This document shows positions 9,151 through 17,297 of a stretch of DNA of 64,000 bases, piece after piece. Numbering within the stretch: position 1 is the first letter of the stretch; each line of letters begins with the position of its first letter. The stretch is from the NCBI GenBank assembly GCA_963734625.1, contig CAVTHW010000006.1, positions 189,164 through 253,163 of the forward strand, written 5' to 3'. A program made the translations under genes and the position numbers. Origin of the DNA: CAVTHW01 sp963734625. Lineage in GTDB: Bacteria; Acidobacteriota; Terriglobia; Bryobacterales; Bryobacteraceae. The notes beneath the pieces were generated by a model, which was given only the letters and a program-made list of their open reading frames with translations, ran no database searches and was not told the DNA's origin.

Positions 9151-9888
9151 TTAATGTTCGTGCGCCACCGCTCCCGAGACGTAGCTCATCGTGAGCAGGG
9201 TGAAAATAAAAGCCTGTAGAAATGCGACAAATACGTGCAGACCCATAAAAACCACTGGAATCGCCAGCGGAATCAGACTCATGAACACCAGGGTCACCTG
9301 CTCGCCCGCGAACATGTTGGCGTAAAGACGGGCGGTGAGGGAAAGCAGCCGGCCCGCGTGACTGAAGAGCTCGATCGGGACCATGATCGGGGCCAGCCAC
9401 GGCATCGGACCCGCGAAGTGCTTCATATAACCGAACACCCCCTGCGCCCTCAATCCCATGATGTTGTAGTAGCAGAAGGCCACCAGGGCGCAACCTAGCG
9501 GCACTGGGGTGAACATGGTCGGGGACTCCAGGCTGGGGATGAGCCCGATCAGATTGCAGAAAAGGATGAAAAGAAAAATCGTGCCGAAAAAGTGCAGGTA
9601 CTTCTTCCCGGAATGGCCGACAACGTCATCGGACTTGTCCCGCAGAAATCCGTAGACGGCTTCGAGGATGTGCTGCATGCGTCCGGGCCGGTCCATGGAC
9701 AGCCGCGGCCGCAGGATGGCGAACAGGATGATGAAGATAAGGGCTACCATCACCTGCATGGCCACGAAGTTGGCCCACGGTTTGGCCGGGTCTTCGACGT
9801 GGACCCGGACCAGGGAAAGGACGGCGTTGGCCGCGCCGGCGAGGTACCGGTTCAACAGCGCGGTGATCCACAACTCATGTTCGGGCAT
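9151..9888 (-). CDS. atpB: ATP synthase F0 subunit a
   Basis: A 245-residue integral membrane stator subunit that conducts protons past the c ring. Several hydrophobic helices are visible, with the essential Arg at 187 in SLTARLYANMFAGEQ and the C-terminal helix FVAFLQAFIFTLLTM. The length is normal. Its first 14 bases overlap the end of atpI, indicating translational coupling. atpE follows about 100 bases downstream. Confidence 0.95.
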   Translation of the reverse strand: MPEHELWITALLNRYLAGAANAVLSLVRVHVEDPAKPWANFVAMQVMVALIFIILFAILRPRLSMDRPGRMQHILEAVYGFLRDKSDDVVGHSGKKYLHFFGTIFLFILFCNLIGLIPSLESPTMFTPVPLGCALVAFCYYNIMGLRAQGVFGYMKHFAGPMPWLAPIMVPIELFSHAGRLLSLTARLYANMFAGEQVTLVFMSLIPLAIPVVFMGLHVFVAFLQAFIFTLLTMSYVSGAVAHEH

Positions 9889-10258
9889 AAATCAACTCGT
9901 AGATGATTTCGACGATGACCGCGGCTGCCGGAACGAACAACCCCAGCAGCGCGGCCATCAGGTTCAAGCCGAAAACGCTCACTATAACATAGCCCAGCAG
10001 CCCCAACAAAAGGTACCGGAACATCATGAAAAGCACCAGACGTTTGCGGGGTCGCGGCTTGGCGGCGCCGAGCGACGCCGTCAACTGATGGAGCCAGCGG
10101 AAATTGACCCAGGAGGCCAGCGCGCCCGCCAGGAAGCCAAGGCCCGACTGCCAGCCATGCAGAAACAGCGCCGCCACCATTCCGCCCACCGCCATCCACA
10201 GCATGACGGTCTGCATGCGGCTGACGGCCCGCTCGAAAATGCCCTCAGGGGTTCTCAC
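9875..10258 (-). CDS. atpI: ATP synthase I-like assembly protein
   Basis: A 127-residue membrane protein with four predicted helices (MLWMAVGGMVAALFLHGW; GLGFLAGALASWVNF; LVLFMMFRYLLLGLLGYV; ALLGLFVPAAAVIVEIIY). This topology and the position directly before atpB match AtpI, which helps assemble the c ring. It overlaps both atpZ and atpB by 14 bases. The sequence is poorly conserved in general, so the name rests on topology plus context. Confidence 0.75.
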   Translation of the reverse strand: MRTPEGIFERAVSRMQTVMLWMAVGGMVAALFLHGWQSGLGFLAGALASWVNFRWLHQLTASLGAAKPRPRKRLVLFMMFRYLLLGLLGYVIVSVFGLNLMAALLGLFVPAAAVIVEIIYELIYART

Positions 10259-10475
10259 GGCGGCTGTCCTTCTGAGCCTGCCGGATGAACTGGACCAGGC
10301 CGCCCGCGATGCCCAGCAGAAGGCAAATCACGGTGAAGAACTTCGTTCCCAGCCAGCGGTCGAGCAGGTAGCCGCAGACGTAACCGGCGAAAATCGAGGC
10401 CGGAAGCAGCATGGCCAGGGACGTGTAGCGCCCCACCAGCGCCCAGATGTTACCTTCTTGCCGCGGAGCAGGCAT
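10245..10475 (-). CDS. atpZ: AtpZ-family small membrane protein
   Basis: A 76-residue protein with two membrane helices (SLAMLLPASIFAGYVCGYLL and FTVICLLLGIAGGLVQFI) separated by DRWLGTKF, the hallmark of the AtpZ/AtpQ family found at the front of ATP synthase operons and linked to F0 assembly or ion transport. Its ATG at 10475 lies 1 base after the stop of the hydrolase-family gene, so it is probably co-transcribed with rpmB and that gene. Confidence 0.75.
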   Translation of the reverse strand: MPAPRQEGNIWALVGRYTSLAMLLPASIFAGYVCGYLLDRWLGTKFFTVICLLLGIAGGLVQFIRQAQKDSRRENP

Positions 10476-10476
10476 G

Positions 10477-11333
10477 CTACTCGGCGATCACGGGATTGCG
10501 CAGCTCGCCCAGGCCCTGGACCCGGACCACGGTTTCGTCCCCGGGCTGGAGATAGCGGGGAGGCCGCCGGACGAAACCCACGCCGGCCGGCGTGCCGGTC
10601 GAGACCACGTCGCCGGGTTCGAGCGTCAACACGCTGGACAGGAAGGCGATCAGGTCGGGAACGCCGAAGACCAGGTTCCGGGTGTTGGAGCTCTGCATCA
10701 GCTCGCCGTTCAGCGTAAGCGATATGTCCAGGGCGTGCGGGTCGGCGATCTTCGTCCCGGGTCACCAGGTACGGCCCCATGGGCGCGAAGGTGTCGAAGT
10801 TCTTGCCCATGGTCCACTGCGAAACGGCCTTCTGATAGTCGCGGGCGCTGACATCGTTGAGCATCGTGTAGCCGAAAACATGCTCGGCCCAACGCGCCGC
10901 CGGGATGTGGCGTCCACCCTTTCCAATGACAAAGGCGAACTCAGCCTCGTAGTCCGGCCGGCTGGACGACTTGGGCAGCACGATGCTGTCGCCCGGTCCG
11001 ATGATGGCGGTCGAGAACTTGGCGAAGACCGTCGGGACGTCCGGAACCGGCACGTTGGTTTCGGCGGCGTGGTCCCGATAGTTGAGCCCGATGCACAACA
11101 GCTTGGGCGGTCTCGGGATGGGGGCCAGGACCTTGACCGAAGACAGCGGGGAGTATCGAGCCGGCAGCCGGGTTCGACGCCCACTCGGCCGCCTTGGCGA
11201 GCGACTGCTCGCCTCCGCGGATGACCGAAAGCAGATCAGGGAAGCCCGCGCCGGCGAGGCTGACCAATTCTTCGCCCCTGACGACTCCACACTGTGGGCC
11301 GCCGTTCGGGGGGCGGAAAGCTGCCAGGCGCAT
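10477..11333 (-). pseudogene. Fumarylacetoacetate-hydrolase-family gene with two frameshifts
   Basis: Three minus-strand frames together reconstruct a protein of about 280 residues. The first frame from 11333 reads MRLAAFRPPNGGPQCGVVRG. The second, from about 11160, reads APIPRPPKLLCIGLNYRDHA, the family's signature, and continues through DYEAEFAFVIGKGG and YTMLNDVSARDYQ. The third, from about 10755, reads ADPHALDISLTLNGELMQ and ends GDVVSTGTPAGVGF to the stop at 10477. Both breaks behave as one extra base. Intact members cleave C-C bonds or decarboxylate in aromatic catabolism. The start overlaps the rpmB stop (TAATG). It may be an assembly error rather than true decay. Confidence 0.75.
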
Positions 11334-11533
11334 TACGCGCCGCCGGCCGCCTTCTGGACCTTGCCGTTCTTAATGCAACTGGTGCAGACGCGCATGGTCT
11401 TGGCGGCTCCATTGACCACGGCCTTGACGGTCTGCAGGTTGATGTTCCAGCGCCGGTTGGTCAGGTTGTGGGCATGGCTGACCCGGTGCCCGAACTGGGG
11501 ACCCCGGCCACAAACCTCGCAAACTCTTGCCAT
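11333..11533 (-). CDS. rpmB: Ribosomal protein L28
   Basis: A 66-residue large-subunit ribosomal protein. MARVCEVCGRGPQFGHRVSH and NRRWNINLQTV are the L28 signature. Cys5, Cys8, Cys50 and Cys53 form two CxxC pairs, so this is the zinc-binding (C+) type. The ATG at 11533 was chosen over an upstream in-frame ATG because the protein then begins with the family's usual residues and GAGGAG lies just upstream. Confidence 0.95.
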   Translation of the reverse strand: MARVCEVCGRGPQFGHRVSHAHNLTNRRWNINLQTVKAVVNGAAKTMRVCTSCIKNGKVQKAAGGA

Positions 11534-11600
11534 GTATGAGTTTCTCCTCGCTTCAGTGGGAACTCCGATTGTAGCAACCGGGTGAAGGGCGGCGCAACGT

Positions 11601-11642
11601 AGGGGCACGGCACCGCCGGGGCACGGCGCCGCCGTGCCCCTA
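11601..11642 (-). terminator. GC-rich hairpin at the end of vapC
   Basis: TAGGGGCACGGC pairs with GCCGTGCCCCTA (12 bp) around an internal near-repeat of the same GC-rich core. The right arm contains the vapC stop codon, so the hairpin marks the 3' end of the vapBC transcript upstream of rpmB. Confidence 0.5.
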
Positions 11643-12068
11643 CAGCGGATCGATCAGGGCGAGGCCGGGAACGGTCACGAAACCGCGATCGTGGCTCCAG
11701 ATCTCGGTGGCGCCGTTGTCGAAGGCGGCGAGCCCGATCTGCAAGTCGAAGACCCGTGGGCCGCGGACATCAAGGTCTTCAGCCAGGCGCGTCACCCTCT
11801 CCCAGGAGCCGCTATGCGGCATCCACAGCGCGGCGCCGGCCTCCAAAATCAGCGCCCGCAGAAACCCCCGGGCTAAAGCTGGCGGCGATCCGCCCCCCGC
11901 GCTCGCCGGATGCGTGACCACGCTCCAGAACTCGGCGATGCAGGGATAAGGAATCCCCCAGCCGCGCGGGTCTTCGCTGGCCTCTTGGATCGCCCGTTTC
12001 GCGGCGCCGTGCTCGGGGAGGCCCGAGCGATGCGCGTAAATCAGGAGGTTCGTGTCCAGCGCGATCAC
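11640..12068 (-). CDS. vapC: PIN-domain ribonuclease toxin (VapC family)
   Basis: A 142-residue PIN-domain endoribonuclease toxin. The N-terminal ALDTNLLIYA carries the first acidic metal ligand, CIAEFWSVV the conserved Glu, and the later DLQIG and SHDRGF blocks the remaining acidic residues. The GTG start at 12068 overlaps the antitoxin stop (GTGA), the usual coupling of VapBC pairs; a longer frame exists but would run well into the antitoxin gene. VapC toxins cut tRNA or rRNA and are held inactive by VapB. Confidence 0.85.
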   Translation of the reverse strand: MIALDTNLLIYAHRSGLPEHGAAKRAIQEASEDPRGWGIPYPCIAEFWSVVTHPASAGGGSPPALARGFLRALILEAGAALWMPHSGSWERVTRLAEDLDVRGPRVFDLQIGLAAFDNGATEIWSHDRGFVTVPGLALIDPL

Positions 12069-12310
12069 CGCTGCCCCCGCAGCCAATCGTGCATGCGCGC
12101 GCGGTCGGAGACATCGGCTCCTTCGGGCAGCCCGCCCTCCACGGTGACCCAGTGGATCTTTGGCGCGGGCCGCCGAACCCGGCCCCGGGGCCGGTTCAAC
12201 TCGCGCCGCAGCCCGCGCTCCAGGATCGCCCTCAGCGTGGTCCTGTCCTCGGCCGCTCTCTTCTTGGCGGCGATCAGCAGCGCGTCGCTAAGGTCCACGG
12301 TGGTCTTCAT
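12065..12310 (-). CDS. vapB: VapB-type antitoxin
   Basis: An 81-residue protein. The N-terminus MKTTVDLSDALLIAAKKRA resembles a ribbon-helix-helix DNA-binding module, followed by a basic linker (RPRGRVRRPAPK) and an acidic toxin-binding tail. It precedes vapC with a 4-base overlap. An inverted repeat covers its start codon, consistent with autoregulation by the VapBC complex. Confidence 0.8.
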   Translation of the reverse strand: MKTTVDLSDALLIAAKKRAAEDRTTLRAILERGLRRELNRPRGRVRRPAPKIHWVTVEGGLPEGADVSDRARMHDWLRGQR

Positions 12311-12324
12311 ATGGGAACCCATAT
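12309..12324. promoter_or_regulatory. Inverted repeat over the vapB start, likely VapBC operator
   Basis: ATATGGGAACCCATAT has perfect 7-base arms around a central AA and overlaps the vapB initiation codon. RHH-type VapB proteins bind such palindromes. AT-rich sequence directly upstream of vapB could supply the promoter. Confidence 0.5.
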
Positions 12325-12444
12325 TACCATAAACCCATAGGATACGTTTGCTGGCGGCCCGGACGGATCGCCGCTCCATATTTCCCCCCTCCACCTGTGA
12401 AATAATCGGCCCACGGGCGCGTATGACTGGTTGAGGCGACCGGA

Positions 12445-12960
12445 ATGGGAACACTCAGCCTGGCAGTCAGCGCGGAGCCGATCCAAATGACCCCGCCACC
12501 TGAATTCACGGAACTCTACCAGCGGTTTTCGGAAACCGTGTACCTTACGGCGCTGCGCGTCACCGGCACGCCAGCCGACGCGGAGGACGCCCTGCAAACC
12601 GTCTTTCTGCGCGTGCTGCGGCAGGGCGGCCAGCACGCCGAACCGATGCCGGAGAAGTATTTTCGCCGCGCCGCGACCAACGCCGCGGTGGACATTTTGC
12701 GGCGCAGGCTCACCCGCTCCGAGGCCCAGCTCGACGAAAGCCTTTCGCCGGCCGCGCCGGAAAGTCCCTTGCTCCTCAAGGAGCGCTTGCGGCGGGCTCT
12801 GGCCACGCTGGACCCGCGCGACGCCGAAATCTTCGTTTTGCGGTACGTCGAGGGTCTGGCCAACGGCGAGCTGGCCAAGCTGTTTGGAATCGGCAAGACC
12901 GGCGTGGCGGTCCGGCTTTTCAGGATCAGGCGCCGGCTGCGTACGGAAATGGAACGCTAA
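12445..12960 (+). CDS. ECF-type RNA polymerase sigma factor
   Basis: A 171-residue two-domain sigma factor. Region 2 covers FTELYQRFSETVYLTALRVTG through DAEDALQTVFLRVLRQ. Region 4 (LDPRDAEIFVLRYVEGLANG followed by a helix-turn-helix) recognises the -35 element. Starts at 12445 and 12487 are both preceded by purine-rich sites; the shorter form gives the usual N-terminus. It sits 14 bases upstream of a zinc-finger anti-sigma protein, so the two form a sigma/anti-sigma unit. Confidence 0.85.
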   Translation: MGTLSLAVSAEPIQMTPPPEFTELYQRFSETVYLTALRVTGTPADAEDALQTVFLRVLRQGGQHAEPMPEKYFRRAATNAAVDILRRRLTRSEAQLDESLSPAAPESPLLLKERLRRALATLDPRDAEIFVLRYVEGLANGELAKLFGIGKTGVAVRLFRIRRRLRTEMER

Positions 12961-12974
12961 GCGGGAGGTGGATT

Positions 12975-15416
12975 ATGTCCGAGGATCGGATCGAGAAGGC
13001 ACTGGAAGCAATGCAGAATGAAAGCGTCGCGCCGGAGGAATTGGCTGCGGCGCGGATGCGGACCTTCGAGAAACTGACTGCCACGCCCGCGACGGTCTGC
13101 GGCGGGGTTCAGGCAGACTTGCGCGCCTACCTTCACGGCGGGCTGGAAGCGAGCCGCCGGCTGCTGGTTGAAGACCACCTGACCCGCTGCCCGGACTGCC
13201 GCCGCGAGTTGGCCGCGCTCAGGGGCGAGAGCAAGGTCGTGGCCATGCCCGAGCGCCGCGCCCCAGGCTGGACCCGGCACAAAGCGTGGGCCATCGCGGC
13301 CGGCCTGGCGCTGCTGGGCGTGTATGCCGGCCGGGACCGGATCGATTCGCTGCTGGCTCCCGGCGGGCCTCGGGCCACGGTAGAGTCGGTCTCCGGCCAG
13401 CTATATCGGGTGCCGGAGGGCGCGCTCGCCGCGGGGGCGGCCATCGCTGAGGGCGAGACCGTGCGGACCGGGCCGGCGACGCGCGCCATGTTGCGCCTGG
13501 CCGACGGATCCTCCGTCGAACTCAATGAACGCACCGAGCTCTTCGTCCACGCCGCCTGGAGCGGCGCGACCATCCGGCTGCAGCGCGGCGACGTCATCGT
13601 GCAGGCCGCCAAGCAGCGCCGCGGAAGTCTGCGCGTGGAGAGCCGGGATTCGCTCGCCTCGGTAAAGGGTACGATCTTCGCCGTGTCGGCCGGAATGGCC
13701 GGCTCGCTCGTGTCGGTGGTGGAAGGCTCGGTCGAGGTCTCTCAGTCGGGCCGGCGAACCGTCCTGACCAGGGGCCAGCACGCCGCCACCAACCCGGCCC
13801 TGCAGCGCGCGAACGTTCAGGACTCGGTGGCCTGGAGCCAGAATGCGGAGAAATACCTGGGTCTGCTCGGCGATTTTTCGGCACTGGAGCAACAGTTCGC
13901 GGCCCTGCCTAAACCCGCTCTCAGAACCCAAGCCAGCCTGCTGCGGTATCTGCCTTCGAACGTGGCGGTTTACGGCGCGGCCCCGAACCTGACCGGCACC
14001 ATCGGCCAGGCGCTGGAGTTGTTCGATCAGCGCGCCGCCGAAAGTCCGGCCTTCGCCGAGTGGTGGAATTCCGCCAATGCGCAGCGCTTGCGGGCCGTGG
14101 TGGACCAGTGGCAAACCGTGATGCCGATGCTCGGCGACGAGATCGTCTTCGCGCTCGCCAGCCCCGTGCCGGGCGGCAAGGAGCAGGTTCCGCTGGTTCT
14201 GGCTCAGGTGCAGCCGGAACGGCAGGAGGCATTGAAACAAGCGTTGGAGAAGGTCGCTGCCGGTAAGCCGGTCGCGGGACTCTACCAGATCGCCGGCGGC
14301 TTAGTCACAATCTCGGATTCTCCGGCGCACTTGCAGTGGGCGCTGGCCCAGGCGGGGCAGGGCGCTTCCAGCGCCTTTGCGGCCGAGATCGTCCGGCGGT
14401 ATCAGCGCGGCGCCGGCTGGCTCTTAGGCGTGGATGTGGCCGCGATGACTCCGGCGGCCGAGCGCGCCAGGTTGGATACCCTCGGGATCTCCGGCGTGAA
14501 GCAGGTGTTCTTCGAGCAGCGCACCGAGCAAGGCGCCGAGGAGAATGAAGCGACCATCGTCCTGGATGGTGCGCCAGTCGGGCCGGCTAATTGGCTGGCT
14601 CCGGCGGGAACTTCCGGCGCGGCCGAGTATATCTCCGGCGACGCCGTGCTTGCCCTTTCGGCCTCTACCCGCCAGCCCCGGCAGGTCTTCGACGAGTTTG
14701 CGGCGCAGATGTCCAGGATTCAGCCTCAGTTCCAGGACTCCCTGAAGGTGCTGGAGTCCTCGCTGGGCGTCAGCATCAGCAACGACATCGCCGGCGCGCT
14801 GGGCACGGACTTCGCCCTCGCCGTCGAGCGCCCTACGGTTCCCGTGCCGGGCTGGATCGCGGTGATCGAGGTGACCAGTCCGGGTTCGCTGGACAATACC
14901 GTACTGCGCCTGGTGACGCTGTATAACAACCTGGCCGGAGCGGCGGACGCCGCCAAGAAGATCCAGGTGACGCAAGAGACCGTGGACGGGCGCGCCTGGA
15001 CAACCCTGAAATCGCCAGTCCTGCCCATCCCGATCACCTGGACTTATGACCAGGGTTATCTGCTGGTAAGTTCCGACCGGACCTTGGCGCTCGCGGCCAT
15101 TGCCACCAGGCACGGCGGATTAGCGCTAACCGACTCCGCCGCTTTCCGGCAGCAGTTGCCTGCCGCCGCGGGAATCAGCCCATCCGGCTTCGTCTGGGTA
15201 AACACTAAGGGAGCCCTGCAGGGCCTCTCCGCGCTCGTCTCGAATCCGACCCTGCAGAAGCTGGCCGCGAACCACGAACCGGTGTTGGTGGTCGCCAACG
15301 TCGAACCCGGGCAGATTCGGTTCACCAGCCGCACCCGGCTGACCAGTCTGATTCTCAATGCGCTGACTGCCAGCGCCGCCGGACGCGCCACGGCCCCCGC
15401 GCCAACGGCCCGCTAG
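12975..15416 (+). CDS. Anti-sigma zinc-finger/FecR-like transmembrane protein with a large C-terminal domain
   Basis: An 813-residue protein. Residues 40-80 hold a putative anti-sigma zinc-finger motif (His68-x3-Cys72-x2-Cys75). A single membrane helix (AWAIAAGLALLGVYAG) lies near residue 100. Residues 130-265 are FecR-like (VSGQLYRVPEGALAAGAA, ADGSSVELNERTEL, ESRDSLASVKGTIFAV). The long remainder (YLPSNVAVYGAAPNLTGTIG onward) resembles DUF3352-type periplasmic domains. It would sequester the preceding ECF sigma factor in the cytoplasm and sense an envelope signal. The fusion length is unusual for an anti-sigma factor. Confidence 0.75.
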   Translation: MSEDRIEKALEAMQNESVAPEELAAARMRTFEKLTATPATVCGGVQADLRAYLHGGLEASRRLLVEDHLTRCPDCRRELAALRGESKVVAMPERRAPGWTRHKAWAIAAGLALLGVYAGRDRIDSLLAPGGPRATVESVSGQLYRVPEGALAAGAAIAEGETVRTGPATRAMLRLADGSSVELNERTELFVHAAWSGATIRLQRGDVIVQAAKQRRGSLRVESRDSLASVKGTIFAVSAGMAGSLVSVVEGSVEVSQSGRRTVLTRGQHAATNPALQRANVQDSVAWSQNAEKYLGLLGDFSALEQQFAALPKPALRTQASLLRYLPSNVAVYGAAPNLTGTIGQALELFDQRAAESPAFAEWWNSANAQRLRAVVDQWQTVMPMLGDEIVFALASPVPGGKEQVPLVLAQVQPERQEALKQALEKVAAGKPVAGLYQIAGGLVTISDSPAHLQWALAQAGQGASSAFAAEIVRRYQRGAGWLLGVDVAAMTPAAERARLDTLGISGVKQVFFEQRTEQGAEENEATIVLDGAPVGPANWLAPAGTSGAAEYISGDAVLALSASTRQPRQVFDEFAAQMSRIQPQFQDSLKVLESSLGVSISNDIAGALGTDFALAVERPTVPVPGWIAVIEVTSPGSLDNTVLRLVTLYNNLAGAADAAKKIQVTQETVDGRAWTTLKSPVLPIPITWTYDQGYLLVSSDRTLALAAIATRHGGLALTDSAAFRQQLPAAAGISPSGFVWVNTKGALQGLSALVSNPTLQKLAANHEPVLVVANVEPGQIRFTSRTRLTSLILNALTASAAGRATAPAPTAR

Positions 15417-15504
15417 TGGTCTGCGGCTGGTCATGCTTCTGGCTCAGGGAGATACCCCTGAACCACGACCGGGAGGGAGTGGTCAGTATTTGCGCCGCAG
15501 CCCG
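15417..15504. other. Gap between convergent genes
   Basis: 88 bases between the anti-sigma gene and the minus-strand Cys-rich gene. TGCGGC near 15422 can pair with GCCGCA near 15494, giving a possible long-range stem; nothing else is recognisable. Confidence 0.3.
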
Positions 15505-16149
15505 CTAGGCCGGCACAATCAATCCGGAACTGGGCGCGGGCGGGACGAAGGCGGGGGCTCCGGCGAACTCCCGGAGCAGAAATTCGATGAAAGCGCGGCC
15601 GCGAGGGCGGCCGTTATTGTGCTCGAATTCCAGGCGCTGCAAGAGAACCAGGATTCCCAGAATGTCGTTGTCGCGAAGGGTCTCGATCCCTAGTTGCTCC
15701 TTGCGGCGCTTGCGAAACTCGTCCAGTTCCGCCTGGGCCCGCTGCTGGATGGCCGCCGCCACCAGGTTCGCGGGGCGGGTTTGGTAGATCAGCCCTGAAT
15801 CCAAGGTCCGGTAGGTGCGCACCAGCGCGTCCAGCGCCTCGCGGACGTCGCTGTCGACGGCGCCGGGAGAACTCAGCGCGATCCGTGAGAGGGTCACGCT
15901 CATGAACGCGACCAGCGGCTCGTTCCCGCGGAGAAAATCCTCGCTTAGCTCAACCTCCGGACTCGGATACTGCTGCATATCGGGCTCGGGCGGCTTCTCG
16001 TGCTTGCGGGCTTCTTCCAGGTACGGGCACTCCAGCGGACAGGCCACCGTCACCTCGCGCGCGGCGCCGCAGCAGATCGAACAGATCTCGCTGCGGAGGC
16101 CGGGGCAGTAGCGGCGTGGCCGCCGGGTTTCGCAAATCGAGCAACGCAT
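15505..16149 (-). CDS. Cys-rich N-terminal zinc-ribbon-like protein, unknown function
   Basis: A 214-residue cytosolic protein. The first 40 residues hold eight or more Cys (MRCSICETRRPRRYCPG, EICSICCG, CPLECPYL), which suggests two zinc sites. The remainder is helical with an Arg/Glu-rich segment (AQAELDEFRKRRKEQLG). The start at 16149 is supported by GGAGAATAGGAG just upstream. The gene lies 7 bases beyond the dgt stop, in one minus-strand run. I do not recognise a named family. Confidence 0.75.
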   Translation of the reverse strand: MRCSICETRRPRRYCPGLRSEICSICCGAAREVTVACPLECPYLEEARKHEKPPEPDMQQYPSPEVELSEDFLRGNEPLVAFMSVTLSRIALSSPGAVDSDVREALDALVRTYRTLDSGLIYQTRPANLVAAAIQQRAQAELDEFRKRRKEQLGIETLRDNDILGILVLLQRLEFEHNNGRPRGRAFIEFLLREFAGAPAFVPPAPSSGLIVPA

Positions 16150-16156
16150 GGTTCTC

Positions 16157-17287
16157 CTATTCTCCACGCTCCACCACACGCTCGTAGGTGCGGTGGAAGA
16201 AGCCGTCGGTCATCCCCGCGATGTAATCGCACACCACCCGATGCGGCGCGCCGCCGGCGGCCTGTTCGCTGTAGGGCAAAGGCAAGCGGTCCGGATGATC
16301 CAGGAAGAACTTGAACAGCTCGGCCAGCATGGCGGACACCCGCGCCCGCTCCTCGAGCAGAGCGCCGGTGAAATAGACGTGCCCCCGCAAGAAGGCCTTC
16401 AGCGCGGCGCAGGTTTCCGCCGCCGCCGGCGTTAGCGAGGCCAGCCGCCGCGGATGACGCCGGACGTCATCGACGTTCTTCACGCCCGCCCGCGCGGCCG
16501 CCACGCACGCGCCCTCAATCAGCCCGGACACCAGCAGGTCGATCAAGCCGCGCAACGCTTCCTGAAACTGAATCCGTTTCGGCGCACCCGGAAACTGCAT
16601 CTCCGCCTTATCCAGGATCTCCGCGTAGTGCGGAACCGACGCAGTGAGGTTCTCCAGGGTATACAGGCCGGCCGAAAACGAGTCGTCCAGGTCGGCCGTG
16701 TTGTAGGCGATCTCGTCGGCGACATCGATCAACTGGGCCTCCAGCGGAGGGCGCAGCCCGGGCAGGTACTCGCTCAGCTCGGGCGCCTCTCCCGGCTCGA
16801 AGTCGCGGGAGTGCTTGGCCATGCCTTCACGCACTTCGAAGCTGAGGTTAAGCCCCGGAAACCGCGCATAGCGCTGCTCGAAAAACTCCACGATGCGCAG
16901 CCCATGCAGATTGTGATCGAAACGCTCGCCGAACCGGCGCATCTCCCGGTCGAGCGCCTCCTCGCCGGCGTGGGCGAAGGGCGGATGACCGATATCGTGC
17001 GCCAGGGCCAAGGCTTCCGTCAGGCTGGCATTGAGGCCCAGCGCATCGGCCGCGGTGCGCGCAATCTGCGCGACCTCGATCGTGTGCGTCAGGCGGTTGC
17101 GGAAGTGGTCGGACAGGGCCGGCGTGAAGACCTGGGTCTTGTCCTCCAGGCGCCGGAAGGCACGCGCGTGAACGATCCGGTCCCGGTCCCTCTGAAACTC
17201 GTCCCGATAGGGATGCGGCGGTTCCGGATAGCGCCGGCCCAGGCTCCGTTCGGCCGGGAACCGCAGCGCTTCCAGGCTGGGTTGCAT
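16157..17287 (-). CDS. dgt: dNTP triphosphohydrolase (dGTPase-like, HD domain)
   Basis: A 376-residue HD-superfamily enzyme that hydrolyses dGTP or other dNTPs to the nucleoside and triphosphate. FRRLEDKTQVF and NRLTHTIEVAQIAR provide the first His, and ALAHDIGHPPFAHAGE the HD pair. DVADEIAYNTADLDD provides the last Asp. The length fits the shorter dGTPase-like branch rather than E. coli Dgt. It is downstream of a TPR-like membrane protein gene by 10 bases. Confidence 0.88.
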   Translation of the reverse strand: MQPSLEALRFPAERSLGRRYPEPPHPYRDEFQRDRDRIVHARAFRRLEDKTQVFTPALSDHFRNRLTHTIEVAQIARTAADALGLNASLTEALALAHDIGHPPFAHAGEEALDREMRRFGERFDHNLHGLRIVEFFEQRYARFPGLNLSFEVREGMAKHSRDFEPGEAPELSEYLPGLRPPLEAQLIDVADEIAYNTADLDDSFSAGLYTLENLTASVPHYAEILDKAEMQFPGAPKRIQFQEALRGLIDLLVSGLIEGACVAAARAGVKNVDDVRRHPRRLASLTPAAAETCAALKAFLRGHVYFTGALLEERARVSAMLAELFKFFLDHPDRLPLPYSEQAAGGAPHRVVCDYIAGMTDGFFHRTYERVVERGE

Positions 17288-17297
17288 ACGCCCTGGC

